From assembly GCF_021556395.1 (NCBI RefSeq), contig NZ_JAKGCS010000036.1:952076-1016075 (forward strand): a stretch of 64,000 nucleotides of DNA, read 5' to 3'. Below the pieces are notes generated by a model. The model was given only the letters and a program-made list of their open reading frames with translations. It searched no databases and was not told the origin of the DNA. Position 1 is the stretch's first letter. Every line of letters begins with the position of its first letter. A program made the translations under genes and the position numbers. This document shows positions 33,096 to 42,372 of the stretch, piece by piece. This DNA comes from Acuticoccus kalidii. Its GTDB lineage: Bacteria > Pseudomonadota > Alphaproteobacteria > Rhizobiales > Amorphaceae.

Positions 33096-34139
33096 ATGGT
33101 CAGACTCCACAAAGGCTTTTTCGGCCTGATGGCCGGTGGTGCGATCGCATGCGCGATGACGGCCGGCGCAGCGATGGCGCAGGACGACATCCTCGTCGGC
33201 CTCATCACCAAGACCGACAGCAATCCCTTCTTCGTGAAGATGCGCGAAGGCGCCTCGCAAAAGGCCGGCGAACTCGGCGTGACGCTGCAAAGCTTCGCCG
33301 GCAAGTTCGACGGTGACAACGACACCCAGGTGACCGCCGTCGAGAACCTGATCTCCGCCGGCGCCAAGGGCATCCTCATCACCCCGAACGATACGGTGGG
33401 CATCGTCCCCGCCATCCAGAAGGCGCGCGATGCCGGGATCCTCGTGATCGCGCTCGACACCCCGCTCGACCCGACCGACGCCGCCGACGCCACCTTCGCG
33501 ACCGACAATTTCAAGGCCGGCCAGCTAATCGGCGAGTGGGCCGCCAAGACGCTGGGTGAAGAGGGCGCCGCAAACGCCAAGATCGCCTTTCTCGATGCGC
33601 ACGAGGCCCAGCCCACCGTCGACGTCGCCCGCGACCAGGGCTTCATGGACGGTTTCGGCATCGATATCGGCGATCCGAAGCGCTACCTCGACGAGGACGA
33701 CGCGCGGATCGTCGGTCACTATTGGGCCGGCGGTGCCGAGGATGGCGGCCGCACCGGCATGGAGACCCTTCTTCAGAAGGACTTCGACACCAACGTCGTC
33801 TACACGATCAACGAGCCGACCGCGGCGGGCGCCTACGAGGCGCTGAAGGCGGCGGGCATGGACGGCGCCGGCGTCCTCATCGTGTCGGTCGATGGCGGCT
33901 GCCCGGGCGTCAAGAACGTCGCCGAGGGCATCATCGGCGCGACGGCGCAGCAATATCCGCTCAAGATGGCCTCGCTCGGCGTCGAGGCGGTGGTGGCGTT
34001 CGTCAAAGACGGCCAGAAGCCGGAGACGACCCCCGGTCTCGATTTCTTCGACACCGGCGTCGCGCTCGTCACCGACAAGCCGGTCGAGGGGCTCGATTCC
34101 ATCTCGTCCGACGAGGCGATGAAGCTCTGCTGGGGCTGA
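33096..34139 (+). CDS. Sugar ABC transporter substrate-binding protein (FrcB/RbsB-like)
   Basis: Periplasmic sugar receptor, 347 residues. Signal peptide GLMAGGAIACAMTAGAAMAQ (cleavage AMA/QDD ~28), then ILVGLITKTDSNPFFVKMRE, the standard pentose/hexose-receptor opening; also AKGILITPNDTVGIVPAIQK and FATDNFKAGQLIGEWAAK. GGGAGGA lies six bases before ATG 33096. Closest in style to the Frc fructose receptor of rhizobia, but the ligand cannot be read from sequence. First gene of a five-gene operon: receptor, permease, ATPase, PfkB kinase, aldolase-like protein. Confidence 0.9.
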   Translation: MVRLHKGFFGLMAGGAIACAMTAGAAMAQDDILVGLITKTDSNPFFVKMREGASQKAGELGVTLQSFAGKFDGDNDTQVTAVENLISAGAKGILITPNDTVGIVPAIQKARDAGILVIALDTPLDPTDAADATFATDNFKAGQLIGEWAAKTLGEEGAANAKIAFLDAHEAQPTVDVARDQGFMDGFGIDIGDPKRYLDEDDARIVGHYWAGGAEDGGRTGMETLLQKDFDTNVVYTINEPTAAGAYEALKAAGMDGAGVLIVSVDGGCPGVKNVAEGIIGATAQQYPLKMASLGVEAVVAFVKDGQKPETTPGLDFFDTGVALVTDKPVEGLDSISSDEAMKLCWG

Positions 34140-34150
34140 TCCCTGTTCTG

Positions 34151-34180
34151 CCCGGCCGGCCCATCCGTGGCCGCGCCGGG
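34151..34180 (+). terminator. Hairpin between sugar receptor and permease genes
   Basis: CCCGGCCGGCC (34151-34161) pairs with GGCCGCGCCGGG (34169-34180) over 11 positions with one bulged base and a 7-base loop, 11 bases after the receptor stop. Likely attenuates or stabilises mRNA so that receptor exceeds permease. Confidence 0.6.
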
Positions 34181-34231
34181 TCCGCCCCCCGCTAGGGTTC
34201 GTTGTTCCCGGTCATCAAACGAGTACCGCCC

Positions 34232-35293
34232 ATGGCGACTGATTCCGACGTCGAGAGCGTCTTCGCTGGACGGGAAGAGCGTTCGCCGCTCAAGAAGGTG
34301 CAATATTTCCTGCACCTTTATCCGACGACCATCCCCTTTCTCGTTCTTCTGATCGGCATCGTGGTGTTCGGCGTCGTCGTCGGCGACCGCTTCTTCCATC
34401 CGTTCAACCTCTCGCTCGTCCTGCAACAGGTGACGGTGATCGCGCTCCTTGCGGTCGGTCAGACGATGGTGATCCTCGTCGCCGGCATCGACCTTTCGGT
34501 CGGTGCGATCATGGTGCTGTCCTCGGTGGTGATGGGCCGCTTCGCCGTCGTCATGGGCTGGCCGCCCGAGCTCGCTTTGATGGCGGGCCTCGCGGTGGGC
34601 GCGGCGTGCGGCTTCCTCAATGGCCTCCTCATCACGTCGCTGCGCCTGCCGCCCTTCATCGTGACGCTCGGCACGTGGAGCATCTTCGAGAGCATCAACT
34701 TCCTCTATTCCAAGAACGAGACGCTGCGGCAGCAGGATGTCGAGGCGGTCGCACCGCTTCTTCAGTTCACCGGCCACTCGATCCGCCTCACCGACATCAT
34801 CCCGCTCGATTTCCTGCGCGGCGGGGTCCTGACCTTCGGCTCGGTGCTGATGATCTTCGTCGCGATCGTGGTGTCTTATGTGCTGACGCGCACGATGTTC
34901 GGCCGCCACGTCTACGCCTCGGGCGACGATCCGGAGGCGGCGCGCCTCGTCGGCATCAATGTCCGCTTCACCCTCCTCAAGGTGTACACCTGTGCCGGTC
35001 TCATCTGCGGCTTCGCCGGGTGGGTGCTGATCGGCCGGATCGGCGCGGTCAGTCCGAATGCCGGCTACAACGCCAATCTCGATTCCATCACCGCGGTGGT
35101 GATCGGGGGGACGAGCCTCTTCGGCGGGCGCGGGGCGATCATCGGAACGCTCTTCGGGGCGCTGATCGTCGGCATTTTCCGCAACGGGCTCGCCCTCGCG
35201 GGGCTCCAGAACAACTGGCAGAACCTCACCGTCGGCGCGCTCATCATCGTCGCGGTGGCGCTCGACCAGTGGATCAGGCGGGTGTCGGTGTGA
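34232..35293 (+). CDS. Sugar ABC transporter permease (FrcC/RbsC-like)
   Basis: 353-residue inner-membrane permease, ~9-10 helices. LAVGQTMVILVAGIDLSVGA is the RbsC-family hallmark; ANLDSITAVVIGGTSLFGGRG is the conserved EAA-like loop. ATG 34232 is preferred over an in-frame upstream start at 34202. The N-terminal ~30 residues are polar, as in FrcC. Its stop overlaps the ATPase start (GTGA). Confidence 0.9.
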   Translation: MATDSDVESVFAGREERSPLKKVQYFLHLYPTTIPFLVLLIGIVVFGVVVGDRFFHPFNLSLVLQQVTVIALLAVGQTMVILVAGIDLSVGAIMVLSSVVMGRFAVVMGWPPELALMAGLAVGAACGFLNGLLITSLRLPPFIVTLGTWSIFESINFLYSKNETLRQQDVEAVAPLLQFTGHSIRLTDIIPLDFLRGGVLTFGSVLMIFVAIVVSYVLTRTMFGRHVYASGDDPEAARLVGINVRFTLLKVYTCAGLICGFAGWVLIGRIGAVSPNAGYNANLDSITAVVIGGTSLFGGRGAIIGTLFGALIVGIFRNGLALAGLQNNWQNLTVGALIIVAVALDQWIRRVSV

Positions 35294-36135
35294 GCCCGCT
35301 CGCCACGATCCGCACGCCCTTGCCCGTGCTTCAGGCGCGCGGGCTCGTGAAGCGCTTCGGCCGTGTCGTCGCGATCGACGAGGCCGATTTCGACCTGATG
35401 CCCGGCGAAGTCCTCGCCGTCATCGGCGACAACGGGGCCGGCAAGACCACGATGATCAAGGCCCTCGTCGGCGCGATCGAGCCCGATGCGGGCGAAATCG
35501 TGATGGACGGCGCGCCGGTCCATTTCCGCTCGCCGATCGAGGCGCGCTCGGCGGGGATCGAGACGGTCTATCAGAATCTGGCCCTGTCGCCGGCGCTCTC
35601 GGTCGCGGAAAACATGTTCCTCGGCCGCGAGCGGCGGATCCCGGGCTGGCGCGGCCGGTTTTTGCGCACGCTCGACCGGGGCGGGATGCGGCGCGAGGCG
35701 CGGCAGCGATTGTCCGATCTCGGCATCCTCACGGTGCAGAATGTCGATCTTCCGGTCGAGGCGCTGTCGGGCGGGCAACGCCAGGGCGTCGCCGTCGCGC
35801 GGGCGACCGCGTTCGGCACGCGCGTCGTCGTGATGGACGAGCCGACCGCCGCACTCGGCGTCAAGGAATCGCGCCGCGTGCTGGAGCTCATCCTCGATGT
35901 GAAGGCGCGGGGCATGTCGATCATCCTCATCAGCCACAACATGCCGCACGTCTTCGAGGTCGCCGACCGGATCCACATCCACCGGCTCGGCCGCCGCGTC
36001 GCGGTGATCCGCCCGGAAGACCACGAAATGTCCGATGCGGTCGCGATCATGACCGGCGCGATGGAGCCGCCCAAGACCGACCCCATCCCCTTCGTGCGCA
36101 CCGATCGCCCCCGTCAGGAGGGCCAGACGTCATGA
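35290..36135 (+). CDS. Sugar ABC transporter ATP-binding protein (single-domain, FrcA-like)
   Basis: 281-residue ATPase with one nucleotide-binding domain, unlike RbsA/XylG which carry two in tandem; this matches FrcA. Walker A GDNGAGKTT, signature LSGGQRQGVAVARA, Walker B VVVMDEPTAALGV, switch His in LISHNMPHVFEVADR. GTG start at 35290 overlaps the permease stop by four bases. The stop overlaps the kinase ATG (ATGA), so expression is coupled. Confidence 0.9.
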   Translation: MSPLATIRTPLPVLQARGLVKRFGRVVAIDEADFDLMPGEVLAVIGDNGAGKTTMIKALVGAIEPDAGEIVMDGAPVHFRSPIEARSAGIETVYQNLALSPALSVAENMFLGRERRIPGWRGRFLRTLDRGGMRREARQRLSDLGILTVQNVDLPVEALSGGQRQGVAVARATAFGTRVVVMDEPTAALGVKESRRVLELILDVKARGMSIILISHNMPHVFEVADRIHIHRLGRRVAVIRPEDHEMSDAVAIMTGAMEPPKTDPIPFVRTDRPRQEGQTS

Positions 36136-37163
36136 CGCGACGCGGCATTCTCACCGCCGGCACCTGGTGCCTCGACCGCAACATCCTGGTGGTGACGTGG
36201 CCGAAGGAGAATGGCCGCGCCGACATCCTCGACAACATCCCGTGCGGGGGCGGCTCCGGCTACAATATGGCCGCAAACGTCAAGCTCCTCGATCCCGCGA
36301 TGCCGGTCGCGACCATCGCCCTCGTCGGCGACGATGCCGACGGCGCCTTCCTCGTCGGCGAGGCGGAGGCCTATGGGATCGAGCATTCGCGGATGCAAAG
36401 GACGAAAGCCGCCGCGACCGACTACACCTTCGCCTTCGCCTCGGCCGACAAGGGTCTGCGCACCCATATGAGCCATTTCGGCGTCGCGAACCTCCTGACG
36501 CCCGACCATTTCGACTTCGCGGGCCTTACCCACAAGCTCCTCCATCTCGGCCTTCCGGGCATCCACGCGATCATGGACGCGCCGTGGCAGGGCTATCCGA
36601 ACGGCTGGGTCGCGGTGCTCGAGCGGGCCCGTGCGGCGGGGCTCAAGACCAACATGGAACTCACCTCCATCGAGCCGGCGCGGATCAACGCGCTAATGGA
36701 GCCGTGCCTTCCCCATCTCGATCTTCTCATCGTCAACGATCACGAGATCGGCGGCATCGCCGGGATCGGCACCGTGGGCGAGGAGGGGACGGACATCGAT
36801 GCCGTCATCGAAGCCGCCCACATCGCCATCGGGCGGGGGGCGATGGAGCTCGTCGCGGTGCATTTCCCGCTCGGCGGCGTCGTCGTCACGCGCGGCGGGG
36901 ATGTGACGGTGCACCCCTCGATCGACGTTCCGCAGACGGCGATCAAGGGCGCCAACGGGGCGGGCGACGCCTTCGCCGCCGGCTTCATCTATGGCTGGCA
37001 CGAGGGCTGGCCCACGGTGGATGCGCTCCGCCTCGCGCACGCGACGGCCGTCGCCTCCCTCCGCGACATCACCACCACGGGGTCGATCGTGCCCTATCGC
37101 GAGGCGCTCGACCTCGCCGAACGCTGGGGCTGGCGCAAGGACATCGCCGCGACCGTCGCCTGA
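36132..37163 (+). CDS. PfkB-family carbohydrate kinase
   Basis: 343-residue ribokinase-fold kinase that would phosphorylate the imported sugar with ATP. N-terminal sugar site IPCGGGSGYNMAANVKLLDP, and the C-terminal anion hole and catalytic Asp in GANGAGDAFAAGFIYG (~277-292). The substrate hairpin THMSHFGVANLLTPDHF is unusual for fructokinase or ribokinase, so the substrate may be different. Overlaps the ABC ATPase gene by four bases, so import and phosphorylation are one unit. Confidence 0.87.
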   Translation: MTRRGILTAGTWCLDRNILVVTWPKENGRADILDNIPCGGGSGYNMAANVKLLDPAMPVATIALVGDDADGAFLVGEAEAYGIEHSRMQRTKAAATDYTFAFASADKGLRTHMSHFGVANLLTPDHFDFAGLTHKLLHLGLPGIHAIMDAPWQGYPNGWVAVLERARAAGLKTNMELTSIEPARINALMEPCLPHLDLLIVNDHEIGGIAGIGTVGEEGTDIDAVIEAAHIAIGRGAMELVAVHFPLGGVVVTRGGDVTVHPSIDVPQTAIKGANGAGDAFAAGFIYGWHEGWPTVDALRLAHATAVASLRDITTTGSIVPYREALDLAERWGWRKDIAATVA

Positions 37164-37210
37164 AACCGCCACAATCACCCATCCTCACGGGGTAACGAAA
37201 GGGACCGAAG

Positions 37211-38197
37211 ATGCTTGCTCTGGACCGGAAGCTCGCCAACATTCAGGCTGGCCGGTACACCCCCTCCGATTTCATCATCGCCGATGCGAAGGATGGTGAT
37301 ATCGGCTTCGGCCGCGCCGCTCCCGTCGCCGACCCCGCAAAGCCCGGCCATCACACCCCGCGCGCCACGCACCTCGACGCGATCCGCGAGATGACCCGAT
37401 CCGGCCTCGTCGACATCATGCTGGTCTCCGCCTCCACCGGAGAGAGGCTGTCAAAGGAGGGGCTCTTCGCCGGATCCGACGTGACCCTTGCGATGCGCCT
37501 CAACGACACGACGGACATCTGGTCGGCCCGGGGCGGACGCTATCGCGAGGAGCCCTCGCGCCATCATCGCACCGCGCGGCTCGACCAGGTGGCGGCGCAC
37601 ACCGATCTCGGCCTCTATTCGATCACCTTCTCGAACCAGCGCGACATCGACGCGATCAACGCCGAGGCCTATAGCGCCTTTCGCCAGGACGCCGGGCGGC
37701 ACGGCATGCGGCACTTCCTCGAAGTCTTCAATCCCGCCTTCGATATCGGCTTGGCGGACGGGGCCGATATCGGCTCGTTCATCAACGACAATATCGTGCG
37801 CACCCTCGCGGGGGTGATGGAGATCGATTTTCCGAAATTCCTGAAGCTCCAATATAACGGCCCGGCCGCGATGGAAGAGCTCGCCTCTTACGACCCGACG
37901 CACCTGATCGTCGGCATTCTCGGCGGTTCGGCCGGCACGACGCGCGACACGTTCGAGCTGCTCGCCCAGGCCGAACGCTATGGCGCGCGGGTCGCCCTGT
38001 TCGGGCGCAAGATCCACCTCGCCGAGTCGCCGATCGACATCGTTCGCCTCATGCGCGAGGTGGTCTCACGCAATCTGACGCCGAGCGAGGCGGTGAAGGC
38101 CTATCACGGCGCGCTGAGCGAGCACGGCATCAAGGCGCGGCGCGACCTCGCGGACGACAACGCCGTGACCGAGGAGGCGTTGAAAGCGGCGCTGTGA
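37211..38197 (+). CDS. Aldolase-like TIM-barrel protein of unknown specificity
   Basis: 328 residues, soluble. I do not recognise a named enzyme, but the pattern is that of a class I (Schiff-base) aldolase barrel of the DeoC/FbaB/LacD kind: an internal Lys on a strand (FPKFLKLQYN, ~208-217), a Gly-rich phosphate-binding loop after a strand (LIVGILGGSAGTTRDTFELL, ~235-254) and a second one (GARVALFGRKI, ~258-268). It follows the PfkB kinase by 47 bases with AAAGGGA before the ATG and ends the sugar operon. Inferred role: cleavage of the phosphorylated sugar (or an isomer) into two smaller units. Confidence 0.72.
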   Translation: MLALDRKLANIQAGRYTPSDFIIADAKDGDIGFGRAAPVADPAKPGHHTPRATHLDAIREMTRSGLVDIMLVSASTGERLSKEGLFAGSDVTLAMRLNDTTDIWSARGGRYREEPSRHHRTARLDQVAAHTDLGLYSITFSNQRDIDAINAEAYSAFRQDAGRHGMRHFLEVFNPAFDIGLADGADIGSFINDNIVRTLAGVMEIDFPKFLKLQYNGPAAMEELASYDPTHLIVGILGGSAGTTRDTFELLAQAERYGARVALFGRKIHLAESPIDIVRLMREVVSRNLTPSEAVKAYHGALSEHGIKARRDLADDNAVTEEALKAAL

Positions 38198-38304
38198 CGC
38201 GGGTTCCGACTTGACTTTGTTGCCCTTCTCGCCGCGCAAGAACAGCGGCATGTATTATGCAAGCCATGCCGAAGAAGGTGACGTGCAAATTGGAGGGGGC
38301 AATT

Positions 38305-39408
38305 TTGGGCACACCGCGCTTTGCCAAGGGCTGGACGACGATCGCAGCGCTCGCGGCGTTCGCCGCCATGGCGCCGGCGAACGCCGAAGAGGTCGTCAAC
38401 GTCTATAACTGGTCGGACTATATCGACGAGGAAGTCCTCGCCGATTTCACGGCGGAGACGGGCATCCGCGTCCAATATGACGTGTTCGACTCCAACGAGT
38501 TCCTGGAGGCGAAGCTGCTCGCCGGCCAGAGCGGTTATGACGTCGTCGTCCCGACCGCCTACTTCCTCTCCCGGCAGATCAAGGCGGGGCTCTTCGCGCC
38601 GCTCGACAAGGCGAAGTTGCCGCATATGGGCAACCTTTGGGACATGATCTTGAAGGAAACGGCGACCTACGATCCGGGTGCGGAATACGCGGTCACCTAT
38701 ATGTGGGGCACCACCGGCATCGGTTATGTCGAAGAAAAGATCGCCGAGCGGATGGCCGACGCGCCGGTCGATTCCTGGGACATCATCTTCAAGCCCGAGA
38801 TCCTCGAGAAATTCGCCGATTGCGGCGTCCACCTTCTCGACGCGCCGTCGGACATGTTCCCGATCGCGATGAACTATCTCGGCCTCGACCCGAACTCGAA
38901 GGACCCGGACGATATCCGCAAAGGGGCCGAGCTCCTCGGCACGATCCGTCCCTATATCCAGAAATTCCACTCGTCCGAATATATCAGCGGCCTCGCCAAC
39001 GGCGACATCTGCCTCGCGGTCGGCTGGTCGGGTGACATCCTTCAGGCGCGCGACCGGGCCGAGGACGCCGACAACGGCGTCACCGTCGCCTATTCGATCC
39101 CGAAGGAGGGCGCGCCGATGTGGTTCGACATGATGGCGATCCCGGCGGACGCCGCCAACAAGGACAACGCGCACGCCTTTATCGACTATCTGATGCGGCC
39201 CGAGGTGATCGCGAAGGCGACGAATTACGTCAATTACGCCAACGCCAACGCCGCCGCGATGGACTTTGTCGACGAGGCGGTGCTCGACGATCCGGCCGTC
39301 TATCCGCCGGCCGCCGTGCAGGAGACCCTGTTCACGACGACGGAGCTTCCGCCGCAGGTGCAGCGGATCGCAACGCGGGAGTGGACGCGCCTCAAAACCG
39401 GGCGCTGA
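38305..39408 (+). CDS. potF: Polyamine ABC transporter substrate-binding protein (PotF-like)
   Basis: Periplasmic putrescine/spermidine receptor, ~367 residues. After the signal peptide (KGWTTIAALAAFAAMAPANA/EEV) comes VVNVYNWSDYIDEEVLADFT, diagnostic of PotF/PotD. SGYDVVVPTAYFLSRQIKAG, YMWGTTGIGY and the acidic polyamine-binding residues (WSGDI) are present. TTG 38305 is chosen because GGAGGGGG at 38292-38299 is five bases before it; ATG 38257 or 38266 would give an over-long n-region. First of four genes with ATPase and two permeases. A hairpin follows the stop. Confidence 0.9.
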   Translation: MGTPRFAKGWTTIAALAAFAAMAPANAEEVVNVYNWSDYIDEEVLADFTAETGIRVQYDVFDSNEFLEAKLLAGQSGYDVVVPTAYFLSRQIKAGLFAPLDKAKLPHMGNLWDMILKETATYDPGAEYAVTYMWGTTGIGYVEEKIAERMADAPVDSWDIIFKPEILEKFADCGVHLLDAPSDMFPIAMNYLGLDPNSKDPDDIRKGAELLGTIRPYIQKFHSSEYISGLANGDICLAVGWSGDILQARDRAEDADNGVTVAYSIPKEGAPMWFDMMAIPADAANKDNAHAFIDYLMRPEVIAKATNYVNYANANAAAMDFVDEAVLDDPAVYPPAAVQETLFTTTELPPQVQRIATREWTRLKTGR

Positions 39409-39422
39409 CCACCCGACAGCCC

Positions 39423-39449
39423 GCGGCGGATGGTTCGGTCGTCCGCCGC
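39423..39449 (+). terminator. Hairpin between polyamine receptor and ATPase genes
   Basis: GCGGCGGA (39423-39430) and TCCGCCGC (39442-39449) form a perfect 8-bp stem, extendable by a T-G pair, 14 bases after the receptor stop within the 93-base gap. Position matches the other receptor/permease gaps. Confidence 0.55.
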
Positions 39450-39501
39450 TCGTGCGTCACAGGAGCCGTTCGATGACCCCGCCGCACCGGACCCGCGAGA
39501 G

Positions 39502-40665
39502 ATGAGCGCCTTGGCCTCGCCCGCCATGACGGGCGCGCCGCTCGGCGACAGCGCGGCCGAGCCGATCGCAAAACGCGCGGCCGAGCCGCTGATCCGCTTC
39601 GATCATGTGCGCAAGACCTTCGGCGGCGTCGTCGCCGTCGCGGATCTGTCGCTCGATATCGAAGAGGGGGAGTTTTTCGCGCTGCTCGGCCCATCGGGCT
39701 GCGGGAAGACGACGCTAATGCGGATGCTCGCCGGCTTCGAGACGCCGACCTCGGGCGACATCCGCCTCGCCGGCAAGAGCCTCGCCGGCGTTCCGGCCCA
39801 CAAGCGGCCGACCAACATGATGTTCCAGTCCTACGCGCTGTTCCCGCATTTGTCGGTGTGGGACAACATCGCCTTCGGCCTGCGCCGTGAAGGGCTCAAC
39901 GCGGCGGCGATCCGGGCGCGGGTGGACGACATGCTGTCCCTTGTCCAGCTCACCGCGCAGGCGCGGCGCAAGCCGCATCAGCTCTCAGGCGGCCAGCGCC
40001 AGCGCGTCGCGCTCGCCCGCTCCCTCGCCAAGGAGCCCCGCGTCCTCCTCCTCGACGAGCCGCTCGCCGCGCTCGACAAGAAACTGCGCGGAGAGACGCA
40101 GTTCGAGCTGACCGCCATTCAACGCCGGCTCGGCATCACCTTCGTCATCGTCACCCATGACCAGGACGAGGCGATGGTGCTCGCCGACCGCATCGCGGTG
40201 ATGCGCGAGGGGGGGATCGAGCAGGTCGGCACGCCCGCCGAGATCTACGAAGCGCCGGTGAGCCGCGCCGTCGCGAGCTTCATCGGCGAGATCAACCTCA
40301 TCGAGGGCACGGTCGCCCACGCCGATGCGCGCGAGACCGCGCTCGACGCGCCGGCGCTCGGAACACGGGTCGTCGCCTCGCCCGCCGGCGCGGCGCGGGC
40401 GGGGGAGGCCGGGTGCCTCGCGATCCGGCCGGAGAAGGTCGCCATGCGGCGGGTGAACGGGCACAGCGACGGCCCCAACACGTTGACCGGAACGGTCTCC
40501 GACGCCGCCTTCATGGGCGAGGACACGCTCTACCGGGTGCGCCTCGAGACGGGCCATCTCATCAAGACGCGGCGCTCGAACACCCGCGACGGCGGGACGA
40601 TCCGCCTCGGTGATCGGGTGGTTCTGAATTGGGATCCGGCCGATGCCGTCTTCCTCGAACGCTGA
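39502..40665 (+). CDS. potG: Polyamine ABC transporter ATP-binding protein (PotG/PotA-like)
   Basis: 387 residues. ABC domain with Walker A GPSGCGKTT, signature LSGGQRQRVALARSLA, Walker B VLLLDEPLAALD, switch His in VTHDQDEAMVLADR, followed by a C-terminal TOBE domain (~270-385; CLAIRPEKVAM, TLTGTVSDAAFMGEDTLYRV). ATG 39502 leaves a 30-residue polar lead; upstream in-frame starts exist. Overlaps the next permease gene by 23 bases. Confidence 0.9.
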   Translation: MSALASPAMTGAPLGDSAAEPIAKRAAEPLIRFDHVRKTFGGVVAVADLSLDIEEGEFFALLGPSGCGKTTLMRMLAGFETPTSGDIRLAGKSLAGVPAHKRPTNMMFQSYALFPHLSVWDNIAFGLRREGLNAAAIRARVDDMLSLVQLTAQARRKPHQLSGGQRQRVALARSLAKEPRVLLLDEPLAALDKKLRGETQFELTAIQRRLGITFVIVTHDQDEAMVLADRIAVMREGGIEQVGTPAEIYEAPVSRAVASFIGEINLIEGTVAHADARETALDAPALGTRVVASPAGAARAGEAGCLAIRPEKVAMRRVNGHSDGPNTLTGTVSDAAFMGEDTLYRVRLETGHLIKTRRSNTRDGGTIRLGDRVVLNWDPADAVFLER

Positions 40666-41578
40666 AGCGCGCGCGGGGCGCGGTGGCCGCCGGGTCCTCA
40701 ATGCGAGCTTCGTCGGGCTTCTGCCTTATGTCTGGCTGCTCGTCTTCTTTCTGATCCCGTTCCTCATCGTCCTCAAAATCTCGCTGTCGACCGCGTTTTA
40801 CGGCCAGCCGCCTTACGAGCCCGTCCTCGACCTCGCCGAAGGGGTCGGCGCGACGTGGGAGAAGGTGAAGACGCTCTCGCTTGGCAACTACACCTTCCTT
40901 GCGAGCGATTCCCTCTATGTCGAGGCCTATCTCTCGTCGCTGAAGATCGCCGCCATCGCGACGGTGCTGACGCTTTTGTGCGGCTTTCCGATCGCCCACG
41001 CGATGGCGCGGGCGCCGCGAGGCTGGCGGCCGCTGCTCATCGCGCTCGTCATCATGCCGTTCTGGACCTCGTTTCTGATCCGGGTCTATGCCTGGGTCGG
41101 CATCCTGAAGCGGGAGGGACTGCTCAACGCCGTCCTCCTCGAACTCGGCGCCATCGGTGAGCCGCTCACGATCCTCAACACGAATTTCGCGGTGATCGTC
41201 GGCATCGTCTACGCCTATCTGCCGTTCATGATCCTGCCGCTCTATGCGGCGCTCGAACGGCAGGATCCGGCGCTTCTCGAAGCCGCGTCCGATCTCGGCA
41301 GCCCGCCATGGCTCGCGTTCTGGCAGGTGACGGTGCGCCTTTCCGTGCCCGGCATCGTCGCCGGCTCGCTCCTCGTCTTCATCCCGGCGGTCGGCGAGTT
41401 CGTCATTCCCAATCTGCTCGGCGGATCGAACACCTTGATGATCGGCCAGACGCTGTGGAACGAGTTCTTTCTCAACCATGATTGGCCGCTTTCGAGCGCG
41501 GTCGCCGTGGTGCTTCTCGTGATCCTGGTGGTGCCGATCACGCTCTTCCAACGCTATCAGGCGCGTGAAGTCGAATGA
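40643..41578 (+). CDS. potH: Polyamine ABC permease 1 (PotH-like)
   Basis: 311 residues, six helices. GLLPYVWLLVFFLIPFLIVLK opens the membrane part, and the EAA loop is LLEAASDLGSPPWLAFWQVT. The gene begins inside the ATPase gene and ends with a four-base overlap (ATGA) with the second permease, so the whole operon is translationally coupled. Confidence 0.9.
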   Translation: MPSSSNAEARAGRGGRRVLNASFVGLLPYVWLLVFFLIPFLIVLKISLSTAFYGQPPYEPVLDLAEGVGATWEKVKTLSLGNYTFLASDSLYVEAYLSSLKIAAIATVLTLLCGFPIAHAMARAPRGWRPLLIALVIMPFWTSFLIRVYAWVGILKREGLLNAVLLELGAIGEPLTILNTNFAVIVGIVYAYLPFMILPLYAALERQDPALLEAASDLGSPPWLAFWQVTVRLSVPGIVAGSLLVFIPAVGEFVIPNLLGGSNTLMIGQTLWNEFFLNHDWPLSSAVAVVLLVILVVPITLFQRYQAREVE

Positions 41579-42372
41579 CGCGCTTTGGCTGGCTGAACGC
41601 GGTCTCGCTCACCTTCGGATTCGCATTCCTTTATCTGCCGATCCTGATCCTCGTGATCTACTCCTTCAACGCCTCGAAGCTGGTGACGGTGTGGGGTGGG
41701 TTCTCGACGAAATGGTACGTCGCGCTCTTCCAGAATGCGCAGCTTCTGGCGGCGGCGAAGATGTCCCTTCTCGTTGCCGTCGTCACCGCGACATTGGCGA
41801 CGGTGCTCGGCACCCTCGCGGCGATCGCGTTGACGCGCGCGCGGCGTCTGCCCGCCCGCACGCTCTTTCAGGGGATGACCTACGCCCCGCTCGTGATGCC
41901 GGAGGTGATCACGGGGCTGTCGCTCCTCCTTCTCTTCGTCGCGCTCGGCATCGACCGGGGCTTTTGGACGATCACCATCGCGCACACGACATTCGCGCTC
42001 TGCTTCGTCGCGGTGGTCGTCCAATCGCGTCTCACCGCGTTCGACATGAGCCTCGAGGAGGCTGCGCGCGATCTCGGCGCCTCGCCGGTCAAGGCGTTCT
42101 GCCTCGTCACGCTGCCGTTGATTGCGCCGGCGGTGGCGGCGGGCTGGCTCCTCGCCTTCACCCTGTCGCTCGACGATCTCGTGATCGCGAGCTTTACGAG
42201 CGGACCGGGCTCGACGACGCTGCCGATGCGGATCTTCTCGGCCGTCCGCCTCGGCGTCTCGCCGGAGATCAACGCGGCGAGCACCATCCTCATCGCGGCG
42301 GTGGCGATCGGGGTGATGACGGCGACACTCGCCGCCAAATGGGGCGCTCGGCGGGAGACGCGGTCTCAGTAG
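41575..42372 (+). CDS. potI: Polyamine ABC permease 2 (PotI-like)
   Basis: 265 residues, six helices. FLYLPILILVIYSFNASKLV near the N-terminus and EEAARDLGASPVKAFCLVTL as EAA loop are typical PotI features. Its 3' end overlaps by seven bases the 3' end of the oppositely oriented glutamine-synthetase-like gene. Confidence 0.9.
   Translation: MTRFGWLNAVSLTFGFAFLYLPILILVIYSFNASKLVTVWGGFSTKWYVALFQNAQLLAAAKMSLLVAVVTATLATVLGTLAAIALTRARRLPARTLFQGMTYAPLVMPEVITGLSLLLLFVALGIDRGFWTITIAHTTFALCFVAVVVQSRLTAFDMSLEEAARDLGASPVKAFCLVTLPLIAPAVAAGWLLAFTLSLDDLVIASFTSGPGSTTLPMRIFSAVRLGVSPEINAASTILIAAVAIGVMTATLAAKWGARRETRSQ

Noticed and set aside
38212..38260. Promoter for the polyamine operon at TTGACT
   Set aside because: A good -35-like hexamer occurs but no -10 box lies at 15-19 bases; TATTAT is more than 30 bases away.
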